A DNA stretch of 64,000 bases from CAUZIB01 sp965205435 (GTDB taxonomy: Bacteria; Acidobacteriota; Vicinamibacteria; Vicinamibacterales; UBA8438), in the NCBI GenBank assembly GCA_965205435.1, contig CBDBHJ010000010.1:1-64000 (forward strand), in the 5' to 3' direction. Shown here piece after piece: positions 9,462 to 18,558 of the stretch. Position 1 is the stretch's first letter. Every line of letters begins with the position of its first letter. The notes under the pieces are model-generated. The model saw only the letters and a program-made list of their open reading frames with translations, did not search any database and was not told where the DNA came from. The position numbers were made by a program, and so were the translations under genes.

Positions 9462-12156
9462 GGATGTTCTGTATCGTCTCGCCCGGCTCGAAGCGCAGCG
9501 TTCCCGATGTCGCGGTGTAGTCCGAGTCCGCGACCGCCGTGCCGTCCTGCGTCGCGTACGCGACCGTCACCAACTCGCTGCTCGCCGGACTGAGCGACAC
9601 CATAAAGGTCGCCTCGCCACCCTCCGCCACGGGCACCGCATCCGTAATCGACAGCGCTGGCATCGCGTCCGCCGCGATCGTCCCTACCCCGGTGGAGTTG
9701 GTGATCGCGGTTCCGACCGGGTCACTCAGCTCCACTGTGAAGCTCTCGCTCGGCTCTGCGATGGCGTCTCGAAGCGTCGCCACCTGGATGTTCTGTATCG
9801 TCTCGCCCGGCTCGAAGCGCAGCGTTCCCGATGTCGCGGTGTAGTCCGAGTCCGTGACCGCCGTGCCGTCCTGCGTCGCGTAGGCGACCGTCACCACCTG
9901 GCTGCTTGCCGGATTCAGGGTCACCGGGAATACCGCCTCGCCCCCTTCGGCTACGGTCGGCGCATCGGCGATGCTCAATCCTGGCAACCCTTCGTCCGTA
10001 ATGGTTCCCACCCCCGTGTCGTGGACCACGTTCGTGCCGGAAGGGTTGCTCAGCACCACCGTGAAGGTCTCGACCGGCTCCGCGACGGCGTCCCGAAGCG
10101 TCGGCACCCGAATGGTCTTCGACGTATCTCCGGGAGCAAACCGGAGAGTTCCCGACGTCGCGGAGTAGTCTTCGTCCGCAACCGCCGTTCCGTCGGTCGT
10201 CGTGTAATCGACCGTCACGACTTGTTCATTCGGCGGGGTCAACGTCACCGTGAAGACCGCTTCGTCACCTTCCGCAACGGGCGTCGCGTCGCCAATCCTC
10301 AGGCTCGGGGCCGGGTCCGCCCGGATCGTCCCGACGCCGATGGGATCGGCCAGCGTGCTGCCGCCGGGATTGCTCAACTCCACCGTGAACGTCTCGCTCT
10401 GCTCCGTCATCGTGTCCAGGAGCACCGGTACGCGGATGGTCTTCGTCGTCTCGCGTGGCTCGAAGCGCAGGGTGCCCGTGACGGGCGTGTAGTCCGCGTC
10501 CGCGACCGCGGTTCCATCCATGGTCGTGTAGGTGACTGACACGACGTGGTTGGTCGCGGGACGCAGCGTCACCCGGAAGACCGCGTCGCGCCCTTCGGCC
10601 ACGTTCACCGCGTCGGCGATGCTCAACCCCGGTGTCGCGTCGGCGGCGATCGTTCCGAGGCCCGTCGAGTCAGCCAACGTGGTTCCGGTGGGGTCGCCGA
10701 GCTCCACCGTGAACGTCTCGCTCGGCTCGTGCACGGTATCCCGCAGGATCGGGACCCGGATGGTCTTCGTCGTCTGGTTCGGATTGAAGGTCAGCGTCCC
10801 CGAGGTTGGGGTGAAGTCTGCGTCGGCGACAGCGGTGCCGTCTACCGTCGAGTAGGTCACTGTCACCACGTGGTTGCTCGCCGGAACCAGCGTCACCGTG
10901 AAGACCGCCGCGCCTCCCTCGGCCACGGGCGCCGCGTCGTCAATGGTCAATCCCGGCATCGGATCCGCCGTAATCGTCCCCAGCCCGGTGGAGTCGGCCA
11001 GCGTCGTCCCCATGGGAGTGCTCAGCTCCACCGTGAACGTCTCGCTCGACTCCTGCGTCGAGTCCACCAACACCGGCACCCGGATGATCTTCGTCGTCTG
11101 GCCCGGACTGAACGTCAGCGTTTCCGCGATGGTGGTGTAGTCGTTGCCCGCATCCGCCGTTCCGTCCTCCGTCGTGTATTCGACCGTCACCACCTGGCTG
11201 CTCGGCGTGCTCAGCGATACCGTGAAGACGGCATCGTTGCCCTCGGCCACGGGCGCCGCATCGGAGATGCGCAACTCGGGCATCGGATCCGCCTCGATCG
11301 TTACCGCCCCCGTCCCGTCGGACACGGTAGCCCGGTTGGGGTTGCTCAACTCCACCGTAAAGCTCTCGCTCGGCTCCGCCGGCGAGTCCTGCAGGATCGG
11401 CACCCGGATGGTGTCTGTCCTCTCGTTCGGGTCGAAGCGGAGCGTCCCCGTGGTCCGGGTGTAGTCGGAACCGGCTACGGCGGTGTCGTCGACCGTCGCG
11501 TAACGGACGGTCACCGTCTCGCTGCTCGTATCGCTCAGCCTCACCGTGAAGACCGCCTCGCCACCTTCCGTCACCGTTGCCGCATCCGCAATCGATAGCC
11601 GCGGCAGATCTTCCTCGGGCGGGGGAGGGGCGTCACCGCTGACGTCGACCGCCACGCGGCCCACATCGTGGACGGGGCAGATGCCGTTGTGGGCCCACAC
11701 CTCGTGGCTGAAGGTCACCGTTTGATCCAGGTCCTCGTTGACCCTCACGCGGACGTCTCGCCACTGGTTGTAGTTCTGCGGGCTGAATTCCCAGCCGATG
11801 GATGGCACCCAGCGGAGACCGTTGTAGATGCCTTCCATGTACACGACGCCGTCGGCGCGAATCCGGACCCACCATCCCTCTTCCGTCGGTGGTTCGGTCA
11901 GTCGCAGTTGGTAAGTGAAGACGTCTCCCGTCGTGAGGCCTTGCGTCTTCCCCGTCACCCGCACCTCCACGGTGCCGGGCCAATCTTCCACGTCAACCTG
12001 GGCGAAGGCGGGCGGAACTCCGATGACGGACAGGAACGCCGCCAAGGTGACGGCGACGGGGATCATCAACCGGAGGAAGCCGGCGACACGCTCGTCCCGT
12101 TGCTCAACCAGGAAGGACACTGCTTCCCTAGTTATCGGACTTGCACAGTTTTCCAT
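9337..12156 (-). CDS. Calx-beta repeat surface protein, C-terminus lost
   Basis: The start ATG at 12156 gives a long n-region and then LMIPVAVTLAAFLSVIG ending AFAQ, a signal peptide. After a first unique domain, seven Calx-beta units of about 103 residues follow, each opening like LSIADAATVTEGGEAVF and containing DYT...GTLRF and SETFTVELS motifs. The seventh is cut at GETIQNIR, where the coding frame enters the 166-bp repeat and ends after a 40-residue non-native tail (CFRHQLLLPR...). Calx-beta domains bind Ca2+ and act in adhesion. The original C-terminus was probably a membrane barrel or anchor. Truncation probably prevents surface display. Confidence 0.8.
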   Translation of the reverse strand: MENCASPITREAVSFLVEQRDERVAGFLRLMIPVAVTLAAFLSVIGVPPAFAQVDVEDWPGTVEVRVTGKTQGLTTGDVFTYQLRLTEPPTEEGWWVRIRADGVVYMEGIYNGLRWVPSIGWEFSPQNYNQWRDVRVRVNEDLDQTVTFSHEVWAHNGICPVHDVGRVAVDVSGDAPPPPEEDLPRLSIADAATVTEGGEAVFTVRLSDTSSETVTVRYATVDDTAVAGSDYTRTTGTLRFDPNERTDTIRVPILQDSPAEPSESFTVELSNPNRATVSDGTGAVTIEADPMPELRISDAAPVAEGNDAVFTVSLSTPSSQVVTVEYTTEDGTADAGNDYTTIAETLTFSPGQTTKIIRVPVLVDSTQESSETFTVELSTPMGTTLADSTGLGTITADPMPGLTIDDAAPVAEGGAAVFTVTLVPASNHVVTVTYSTVDGTAVADADFTPTSGTLTFNPNQTTKTIRVPILRDTVHEPSETFTVELGDPTGTTLADSTGLGTIAADATPGLSIADAVNVAEGRDAVFRVTLRPATNHVVSVTYTTMDGTAVADADYTPVTGTLRFEPRETTKTIRVPVLLDTMTEQSETFTVELSNPGGSTLADPIGVGTIRADPAPSLRIGDATPVAEGDEAVFTVTLTPPNEQVVTVDYTTTDGTAVADEDYSATSGTLRFAPGDTSKTIRVPTLRDAVAEPVETFTVVLSNPSGTNVVHDTGVGTITDEGLPGLSIADAPTVAEGGEAVFPVTLNPASSQVVTVAYATQDGTAVTDSDYTATSGTLRFEPGETIQNIQVATLRDAIAEPSESFTVELSDPVGTAITNSTGVGTIAADAMPALSITDAVPVAEGGEATFMVSLSPASSELVTVAYATQDGTAVADSDYTATSGTLRFEPGETIQNIRCFRHQLLLPRHYLVLTKPLRLDIQCQRGVSVKIGWKYLDD

Positions 12157-12206
12157 CAGCGTGCAATCCCCCAAGGCACTCCGTTCCGGCTAGCGGCTCA
12201 GGCGGG

Positions 12207-12551
12207 CGGGCGGTAGCGTGCCAGTTGCTGCTGCTCGGCTATTTTGAGGGCTTGGACTCGGAGCGGGCCATCGCGTGGCGCGCGGCCGATTCGCTGAGCA
12301 TCCGGCAGTTCCTGGACTTCGCGTTGCACGAGGTGCCGCCGGACCATTCGACCCTGTCGCGCACGCGCCGGCTGATCGACGTCGAGACGCACCAAGCGGT
12401 GTTCACGTGGGTGTTGCAGCGGCTGGCGGACGCCCACTTGGTGAAGGGGCACACCATTGGGATCGACGCGACGACACTCGAAGCCAACGCGGCGATGCGG
12501 AGCATCGTGCGGCGGGACACGGGCGACGCGTACGAGGCGTGGCTGAGGTTT
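12207..12551 (+). pseudogene. IS1182/IS5-like transposase N-terminal fragment
   Basis: The plus frame encodes LLLLGYFEGLDSERAIAWRA, then LSIRQFLDF, VPPDHSTLSRTRRLID and GIDATTLEANAAMRSIVRRD, the DUF772 domain and first catalytic aspartate block (GIDATTL) of IS1182-like DDE transposases. Both the start and the C-terminal half are gone. It lies immediately upstream of and divergent from the Calx-beta gene, so it may have replaced that gene's promoter. Confidence 0.75.
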
Positions 12552-12608
12552 TGTCAACTTGCCGGACGCGGGCCGGGTCGCCGGCCAAGATCCGAACTTG
12601 GGCGGCTG

Positions 12609-12663
12609 CTCACGAAGCACACGTCACCACGTTCCATTCGGCGAACGCTCGGGTGCGGAGCGC
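12609..12663 (-). pseudogene. IS6 transposase C-terminal scrap
   Basis: The minus strand reads RTRAFAEWNVVTCAS, matching the last residues of the IS6 transposases at 7.69 kb and 14.88 kb. Only about 55 bases survive, ending at the 166-bp repeat. Confidence 0.5.
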
Positions 12664-12839
12664 GGTGCTTCCGTCATCAAGTGTTGGTGAAGAGAGCTTA
12701 AGCCCTAATCATCCAGATACTTCCAGATACTTCCAGCCGATTTTGACGCTGGCACCTCTCTGGCACTGAATATCTAGTCTAAGCTGTTTGGTTAGAACGA
12801 GATAATGGTGTGGTAGCAACAGTTGATGGCGGAAGCACC
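12664..12839 (+). repeat. 166-bp inverted-repeat element, copy 2
   Basis: It is the same element as at 9296, with a 10-base internal tandem duplication of TTCCAGATAC that makes it 176 bp. Termini GGTGCTTCCG and CGGAAGCACC are intact. An IS6 tail is cut on its left. Confidence 0.85.
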
Positions 12840-12915
12840 GTCGACCCTTCTTGAAAGGATCTGCCATGAAGCAGTAGGGAAGTCCGCCGCCGCAAACATA
12901 CCTAGTGGAGGGTCG

Positions 12916-13150
12916 ATGAATCGGCCCCTCACCGGCTTCCGCCTTGATGACCACGGCGACTGGACCGCCCTCCTGAGCTGCGGTCATGCCCAGCATGTGC
13001 GGCACGCCCCACCGTTCATGCGTCGACCTGGGTGACCACCGCCTCCGGCCGGGACAGCCGCCTGGGAGAGGCACTGCACGGTGTGCGCTGTGATCGGTTC
13101 GAGGGACCGGAGCGCGTCGTCGCGTCGCAGTCCACGCCGGTGTTCACGGG
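12916..13150 (+). pseudogene. DUF3565 protein, frameshifted
   Basis: The frame from ATG 12916 reads MNRPLTGFRLDDHGDW, then LSCGHAQHVRHAPPF, the signature of the small DUF3565 family (CGH...HVRH, likely metal binding). It hits a stop at RRPG. One missing base near 13030 would give RPWVTT, after which homology continues in another frame as SRLGEALHGVRCDRFEG, with the family's second Cys. It is therefore a frameshifted copy, or a sequencing error in an otherwise normal 75-80 residue gene. Its 3' end reaches the 111-bp repeat at 13154. Confidence 0.65.
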
Positions 13151-13153
13151 GTA

Positions 13154-13264
13154 TTGTCACGTTGAAGCTGACGGACGTTTCTGAGGCTCAGCAGAGCGGG
13201 GTCGAGACGTGCTGGAGCCCAGTATCTTGGGGGTCGCTCGACGAGCTTTTCGTCAACTTGACAA
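13154..13264 (+). repeat. 111-bp IS6-derived MITE, copy 1
   Basis: It is bounded by 12-bp inverted repeats TTGTCACGTTGA and TCAACTTGACAA, like the ends of the IS6 element at 5080-7758, but has no transposase. The interior shares AGCCCAGTATCTTGGGGGTC with a second copy at 27189. It is probably a non-autonomous derivative moved by IS6 transposase. Confidence 0.65.
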
Positions 13265-13269
13265 GTCCA

Positions 13270-13431
13270 CTACGGATCCAGGTGTTTATCGGATCGCTGC
13301 TCCCTGATCCACGTCTGACTCACCGCGCCAAGCGCGAACAGCGTGCCGGCTCGCGAACGACGGGCACGCGTCACCACGAATCTGACGGCAGCGATCCCCA
13401 CCAGCAAGGCGATGATGATCCAACTGGTCAC
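13270..13431 (-). CDS. Possible small single-span membrane protein
   Basis: A GTG-started frame of 53 codons reads TSWIIIALLVGIAAVRFVV, one membrane helix, then an arginine-rich cytoplasmic tail. There is no clear ribosome-binding site and no recognised family. It lies between an IS6-derived MITE and IS110, so it may be the end of a longer gene that has been lost. Confidence 0.3.
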   Translation of the reverse strand: MTSWIIIALLVGIAAVRFVVTRARRSRAGTLFALGAVSQTWIREQRSDKHLDP

Positions 13432-13550
13432 GGGTCCAAGCCTATTCGATCGGCAGCGTCGTCGGCGGCGCGCACCCTGAATTCACGAGAGACACGGTAC
13501 GGGCCTTGGGGGGCGCTTCCGAATTGAGCGCGCCAGTCCTGCGAGGGCAC

Positions 13551-14817
13551 TGACGCCCCTATATGTCAAGACACACATTCAGGCAGCGTGTGCGACGTCT
13601 CGACGAGCGCGGAAGTCTGTCATGACGTGCTGGTAGATCTCGCGCGCGAGGAAACGTTTGAGGCACCGGATGATCTCACCTTTGGTGCGGCCGTCGGCCG
13701 TACGTCGCACAACGTAGTCGACCGTTGGCTGGTGGTACCGCATGCGGACGATGACCGACCGATAGAGGGCGGCGTTGGCCTGGCGGTGCCCGCCCCGGTA
13801 GAGGCGGTGCCGCCCAGTGGTCCTCCCCGACGAGGCGGGGATGGGACACGCGCCACAGAGCTTCGCGAAGGCGGCCTCCGAGCGAATCCGCTCGGGGTTG
13901 TCGCCGAAGACAATCAGAACTCGGCCGCGCTGTTGGCGCCCACCCCGAACCCCGCCCGGAGGGTGGGCGACGTCTCGGTCGTGAGTCGCGCGAGGTGCCG
14001 GTCGTGTGTGGCGATTTCCTCGGCGAGGGCGAACCAGCGTCGGGCCAGCGCCCGCAGGGTGTACTTTGCGGAGGCGGTGGGCGTGTCAAGGCGACCTGGC
14101 CGGAGGGCTGCACAGCGCGCCTTCACGGCGGGATCCCGCGCGACTTTGAGCTGCCGGATCATCTCGACGGCACCATCCGCGGTCTTTGGCGTCGCGGTCG
14201 CTTGGCCCGCCAGCACCGATCGGGCGGCGGCCTCGGCGTCGATCCAGTCGGACTTGCCGGCGACGCGGCGCAGGCGCCGGTCCGCTCGATTCACTTCCAC
14301 AACACGATGCCCCGCTCGGCGGACCGCACGCGCAAGGCCCACGCCATAGCCGCCGGTGCCTTCGATGCCGAACGCCTGGATCCGCCCGTGGGTCTCGGCC
14401 CACGTGAGGAGGGCCTGATAGCCGCCTGAATCGGCGGCGAACGACTGGTCACCCAGATGGATCCCACAGGTGTCGATCACCACCGCAACGTGGATGTGCT
14501 TATGGGTATCGACACCGACGATCGCCCCGCGGACCTCAGGCCGTGGCGTCAGGTTGTTGGTCACGGGTGGCCTCCTCGGTTGCGGCCGCTGCCTCGACCA
14601 GCTGGACGGACAGGACTCTGACGGGCCATGGGGAGCAGGCCCCTATCGGGTCACGGGCCAGCCGATCAGGTAGCTGCCGTAGGTTCGCCGATGGCCGATG
14701 ACCGACAGATCAGCAGCGAGGACCAGAGGTCAGTCAAGTTGAGGGTCAGGTCACCACTCACCGGCACCCACCAGTGTCACCGAGTGACTCCGGACAGGCG
14801 GAGGAATCATGCTCACA
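13551..14817 (-). mobile_element. IS110-family element, defective copy
   Basis: The right end (TGACGCCCCTATATGTC at 13551) and left end (GGAATCATGCTCACA ending at 14817) match the intact copy at 27298-28665. It is 1267 bp, shorter because of an internal deletion in the transposase. The left non-coding region 14565-14817 is retained. The left end abuts GTCAACTTGG, an IS6-type terminal repeat. Confidence 0.75.
13579..14564 (-). pseudogene. IS110 transposase, deleted and frameshifted
   Basis: The N-terminal RuvC-like DEDD domain is intact: AIVGVDTHKHIHVAVVID, then GIEGTGGYGVGLARAV and GKSDWIDAEAAARSV. About 35 residues present in the 27.5-kb copy (from TSAMITLKQIV on) are missing after AVKARC. 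A one-base loss near 13912 ends the frame at NSAAEF; the Tnp_20 domain continues in another frame through FAKLCGACPIPASSG to the normal stop at 13579. It is inactive. Confidence 0.8.
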
Positions 14818-14874
14818 GTCAACTTGGTGTGAACAGTGCACTGCTCCGCCTCGAGGTCGTTCGCCCTCGCTCGT

Positions 14875-15340
14875 TCAGCACACACACGTCGCGGCATCCC
14901 ATTCAACGAACGCACGGGTGCGGAGCAGGCGGTGGTGAGCCGACCGCAGGAGGTGTCGACTGACGCGGAAGAGATTCTGCACGATACCGTGAACCGACGC
15001 GAACCGTTGGAGCTGAGCGGCCGATGTGAACCGCCGCATCTGGCGCTCCCGCTGACGCGTCGGTTGGTGGGAGACCTCGGCTCGATTGTTCGCGTACAGA
15101 TCGGTGACGTGGACCACCGACGGCATCACGGTGCGGCCCGCGGCGGCGTAGGAGCGCAGCTGGTCGGTGATCAGTCGTCGAGGGAGACGGCACTGGGTTT
15201 TCAGCAGCGTCCGAAAGAATCGGACGGCTGCTCGCCGATTCCGGTGCGATTGCACAAGGATGTCCAGGACGTCACCGTCCTCGTCGACCGCGCGCCACAG
15301 ATACTACTGACGACCCTGGATCGTGACGAACACCTCGTCG
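14875..15340 (-). pseudogene. IS6 transposase C-terminal two-thirds
   Basis: The minus strand reads LDEVFVTIQGRQ, a TAG stop, then YLWRAVDEDGDVLDILVQ and RLITDQLRSYAAAG, YANNRAEVSHQ and a complete C-terminus. The first catalytic Asp (LDE) is at the broken edge and the N-terminal helix-turn-helix is absent. The upstream break at 15340 joins an rve-type IS fragment on the other strand. Confidence 0.8.
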
Positions 15341-15344
15341 AGAA

Positions 15345-15540
15345 AGCGGTACCTGGTCTTCTTCGTGATCGCGCTGCAGTCCCGCCCCGTGACCATCGCC
15401 GGGATCCATCCGCAGCCGTACGGCGCGTGGATGGAGCAGATGGTCCGCAATTTGATGGACCCGGTCGAGGGCTGCTTGCGACGCGCCCGCTATCTGATTC
15501 ACGACCGCGACCCCGCCCTGTGCAAAAAATGGATCGGTCC
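15345..15540 (+). pseudogene. rve-type IS transposase internal fragment
   Basis: It encodes RYLVFFVIALQSRPVTIAG, then QPYGAWMEQMVRN and CLRRARYLIHDRDP, nearly identical to the middle of the intact gene at 28708-29733 (second catalytic Asp in HDRDP). Both flanks are lost. Confidence 0.75.
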
Positions 15541-15585
15541 GTAACTGCCTGTGAGCGTGAGAATTGAGAGCGCCTACAATGGCTG

Positions 15586-15690
15586 AATGACGGCCGCTAC
15601 TCGCCCTCTCCAGCTGCTCCTGCTGACGGTTTCTGGCTGGGTGCATAGGCATCAGCAGGACGTTATCGCCTACTTGGTCGAGGAGAGGGG
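15586..15690 (+). pseudogene. rve-type IS transposase N-terminal fragment
   Basis: From ATG 15586 it reads LQLLLLTVSGWVHRHQQDVI then AYLVEE, matching LQFLVLTFAGWVNRHQDDL at the start of the 28.7-kb gene, then breaks off. It shows what the true N-terminus of that family looks like. Confidence 0.55.
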
Positions 15691-15699
15691 ATGCCCCGG

Positions 15700-16128
15700 T
15701 AGCTGTTGAAATTTGAAGCGGCGGCTCCCTGCTGGTCGTGCTATACGGCCGGTGGGAAAAACCTGGGGCCGAAGCCCCCAGAAAGGAGCCGCCGTGAAGA
15801 AGTCTCGCACAGTCATCCGTCGTCGCCAATCATCGTCGCCGGCGCTTCGGCACCTCCGTTGGTCGATATCCTGGTCGACACGCAGACCGAGCTGCAGGCG
15901 TTGGTCGTCGCGTCGGGCCTGAAAGTCCTCGAGGCGATATTGGAGGAGGACCGCGTGGCGGTCTGTGGACCCCGGTATGCGCATCAACCCGAGCGGCGTG
16001 CCTCGCGGGCGGGCCATGCGCCTAGTGAGGTCGTCCTGGGCGGGCGCAAGGTGGCGCTGCGCCGCCCGCGCGTCCGGCACGACGGCCAGGAGGTCGCGTT
16101 GCCCACGTTCCGGGCGTTCGCCGGGGAC
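15700..16128 (+). pseudogene. IS256-family transposase N-terminal fragment
   Basis: A terminal sequence near 15715 (TTGAAGCGGCGGCTCC) resembles the IS256 end at 62.3 kb. The frame then encodes ELQALVVASGLKVLEAILEE, CGPRYAHQPERRASRAG and RRPRVRHDGQEVALPTFRAF, the N-terminal domain of mutator-type transposases. It is cut at 16128 by IS3. The remaining part is not present in the window. Confidence 0.7.
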
Positions 16129-16195
16129 AGAGGTGGACCCCGAAATTCGGACAGCTTGCTAAGGTGGGATCCAGACCCAGGAGAAGGAGTCTGGC

Positions 16196-16480
16196 ATGCC
16201 ACGGAAGAGACGGAGTTATCCGGCTGAGCTGAAGGCGAAGGTCGCGTTGGAGGCGCTTCGCGAGGAAGCGACGATGGCGGAGCTGGCGGCCCGCTACGAT
16301 GTGCATCCGAACCTGATTGCCAACTGGAAGAAGACGGCTCGACAGACGGTGCTGGCCGGCTTCTCGGGGAATCACGAGCGGCAGGAGGCCTCTCGGGAGA
16401 CCGAGGTTAAGGAGCTGCGGGCAAAGATCGGAGAACTCGTCATCGAGCGGGATTTTTTATCGAAGGCCTTCGGTCGGTGA
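16196..16480 (+). CDS. IS3 OrfA (helix-turn-helix)
   Basis: The protein has 94 residues and begins MPRKRRSYPAELKAKVALEA. The HTH_Tnp_1 domain covers residues 10-60 (MAELAARYDVHPNLIANWKK), followed by a leucine zipper ending KELRAKIGELVIERDFLSKA. It binds the IS ends and dimerises. The T-rich stretch GATTTTTTATCG at the end is a possible recoding site for making an OrfAB fusion. Confidence 0.85.
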   Translation: MPRKRRSYPAELKAKVALEALREEATMAELAARYDVHPNLIANWKKTARQTVLAGFSGNHERQEASRETEVKELRAKIGELVIERDFLSKAFGR

Positions 16481-16502
16481 GCCGCGGCCGCGGAGAGTCG
16501 AG

Positions 16503-17366
16503 ATGGTCGATCCCAACCACCCTCGGATCAGCATCGTACGGCAATGCCGCTTGGTGTCGATCGCCCGCTCGTCGTTCTACGACGCGGGCACGGGCGAGAG
16601 CCCGTTGACCCTGCGCCTGATGCGGTTGATCGACGAGCAGTTCTTGGAGACGCCGTTCTACGGCTCGCGGCAGATGACACGCTGGCTCCGCCGTCAGGGC
16701 GACATGGTCTCTCGCAAGCGGGTGCGCCACCTGATGCGACTGCTGGGGGTGCACGCGCTCTACCAGCGGCCCAGGACGTCTCAGCCGCACCCGGCGCACC
16801 GGATCTATCCCTCCCTGCTGCGCGATCTGCCGATCACGCGGCCGAACCACGTGTGGTGCACGGATGTTACCTACATTCCCCTGCAGCGGGGCTTTCTGTA
16901 CCTGGTCGCTGTGATGGACTGGGCGAGCCGCACGGGGCTGTCCTGGCGCCTGTCCAACACGCTCGATGCGCACTTCTGCGTCGAGGCGTTGCACGAGGCG
17001 CTCGAGCACTATGGCCCTCCGGAGATCTTCAACAGCGACCAGGGCAGCCAATTCACCAGCGTCGACTTCACCGACGTGCTCACGGAGGCGGGCATTCGCA
17101 TCTCGATGGACGGCAAGGGCCGCTGGATGGACAACGTGTTCATCGAGCGGCTGTGGCGATCGCTCAAGTACGAGTGCGTCTCCCTGTCTGAGTTCGCGAC
17201 CGGCGCCCAGGCCCGGACCGGCATCGGCGGGTGGATGGACTTCTACGACCGGCGCCGGCCCCACTCGGCGCTCAACGACCGGACGCCGGCCGAGGCGTAT
17301 ACTGACGACGGAGCTGACGGGAGCCTGGGGCTATGCCCCGGTTCCCGTCAGCCCAAGGTCGCTTGA
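16503..17366 (+). CDS. IS3 OrfB transposase
   Basis: The rve integrase core is complete: NHVWCTDVTYIPLQRGF (Asp), FNSDQGSQFTSVDFTDVL (Asp) and WMDNVFIERLWRSLKYE (Glu). An HTH_21 domain precedes it (GSRQMTRWLRRQGDMVSRKR). The frame is open back to about 16473, so translation could start at ATG 16503 or arrive by recoding from orfA. All catalytic residues are present and it may be active. Confidence 0.85.
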   Translation: MVDPNHPRISIVRQCRLVSIARSSFYDAGTGESPLTLRLMRLIDEQFLETPFYGSRQMTRWLRRQGDMVSRKRVRHLMRLLGVHALYQRPRTSQPHPAHRIYPSLLRDLPITRPNHVWCTDVTYIPLQRGFLYLVAVMDWASRTGLSWRLSNTLDAHFCVEALHEALEHYGPPEIFNSDQGSQFTSVDFTDVLTEAGIRISMDGKGRWMDNVFIERLWRSLKYECVSLSEFATGAQARTGIGGWMDFYDRRRPHSALNDRTPAEAYTDDGADGSLGLCPGSRQPKVA

Positions 17367-17430
17367 ATCATGAACCTGGATTCCACCTTAGCTGTGACGA
17401 ACACCTGTCCGAAGGATGGGGTCCCCCTCT

Positions 17431-17631
17431 GTTGTTTCGAGGCTGCAAGGCCTACGGCCCACTCGCTCGCGTACCTACGCATCGGCGACTGCGTTACCGC
17501 GGTCGCCGCAAGGCTCACTACCGGCGTGGGTGGGCTGGCCCCTCACCGGGCGGGGCTCGCACCCACTGGACGACATACAAGGTTTCATGACCTACTCCTC
17601 AATCCCCCTTGACCGGCCTGCCTGGCCGCAC
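17431..17631 (-). ncRNA. Group II intron 5' fragment
   Basis: On the minus strand the intron starts GTGCGG at 17631 and is nearly identical for about 195 bases to the start of the ORF-less intron at 37379. It is cut by IS3. The 13 bases of exon before it, GCGTTGTTGCATG, are identical at both sites, as expected for an intron that selects its target by IBS/EBS pairing. Confidence 0.75.
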
Positions 17632-17682
17632 CATGCAACAACGCCGATGGCGGGCGCCGGGTCTCTCGTGAGCTCGCGGAGG

Positions 17683-18558
17683 ATGTCGGTCGTTGTCGGG
17701 GCGTACACGCGTCCCGTCGTCCGCTACGTCCTTTCGTTCCTTGTTCTGTGTCAGGCGGCGGGTTGCGGGGACAACACGTCGCCGACGTCGCCGACGTCGC
17801 CAACGCCAACGCCAACGCAAGTTGCCGGCAACCGCGCCGAGCGTCAACCACCATTTATCGGTGACTTCGAATGGAATACACCAAGCATTATTGATGCTTC
17901 GGACCCATCATGGTTTCGAAGCGTGACATATGTCGGCCGCGCCGACCGGGTTCTATGGGACCACGTTGAGCAAGGTTGGGTCACACGTAATGTGTTCCTA
18001 TTCAATGTGCAGTATGAGGGGCTGAAATGGCTGACAGAGTTCCAAGTTCATCCGGACTATGGAAGCAGAGAGGAAGCACGAAGACAGGTAGATTTGTATG
18101 CGCCTGTGCTTGGTCGGCTCCCGCAAGCCTTATTGTCGAATACTAAAGAGGTAGAAATTCAGAACGAGCCTACAAACCGTGTCTCGGCCTCGGCGAACTC
18201 TACCGGGATATTCCATATCAATACGTTTCAAGCGGCGGACAGGCTACGTATTGGACTATTGGAGGAGACGTTGATTCATGAAGGCGGTCATGTCTCACTT
18301 CAAGGGCATTCCCGTTCGGCTGGCTGGCTAGCCGCACAACAAGCCGATGGTGTATTCATCACCAACTACGCTAGAGATTTTCCGTTCCGGGAAGATGTTG
18401 CCGATAGTATCGAGGCGTATTTCGCAGTCAAATATCGACCTGACCGAATATCAATAGAAGACCGGAACGCAATGCTCGATGCTATCCCGAACCGTTTTGC
18501 TTACTTCGATGGTCTGCAACTCGACATGTCTCCCTTTGTTCTCGCCGTCCCGTGGTAA
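17683..18558 (+). CDS. Putative HEGGH metallopeptidase-like lipoprotein
   Basis: The protein has 291 residues. An N-terminal segment VVRYVLSFLVLCQAAGC fits a lipoprotein signal with the cysteine near residue 27, followed by a low-complexity TSPTSPTSPTPTPT linker that often tethers lipoproteins. Around residue 204 is LLEETLIHEGGHVSLQGHS, an HExxH zinc-peptidase motif, with a later EDVADSIEAYFAVKYRPD block that could supply the third ligand. I do not recognise the family. It is the only intact cargo gene in this IS-rich stretch; its base composition is lower in GC than its neighbours. The ATG is the best start, with GGAGG only one base upstream. Confidence 0.6.
   Translation: MSVVVGAYTRPVVRYVLSFLVLCQAAGCGDNTSPTSPTSPTPTPTQVAGNRAERQPPFIGDFEWNTPSIIDASDPSWFRSVTYVGRADRVLWDHVEQGWVTRNVFLFNVQYEGLKWLTEFQVHPDYGSREEARRQVDLYAPVLGRLPQALLSNTKEVEIQNEPTNRVSASANSTGIFHINTFQAADRLRIGLLEETLIHEGGHVSLQGHSRSAGWLAAQQADGVFITNYARDFPFREDVADSIEAYFAVKYRPDRISIEDRNAMLDAIPNRFAYFDGLQLDMSPFVLAVPW

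Larger units (their letters stand above)
16129..17430 (+). mobile_element. IS3-family element, type A
   Basis: Ends are AGAGGTGGACCCCG at 16129 and GGGGTCCCCCTCT to 17430. It is 1302 bp with orfA and orfB. The organisation is the same as the triplicated IS3 type B but only moderately similar in sequence. Flanking triplets GAC and GTT are not a target duplication, so one side has been rearranged. Confidence 0.85.

Noticed and set aside
9445..11598. Plus-strand frames rich in arginine with repeated blocks
   Set aside because: They are the antisense of the Calx-beta repeats; their periodicity copies that of the real gene.
12709..13074. Minus-strand frame reading into the 166-bp repeat at copy 2
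   Set aside because: It is antisense to the recognisable DUF3565 gene and has no domain, so it was not counted as a gene fused to the repeat tail.
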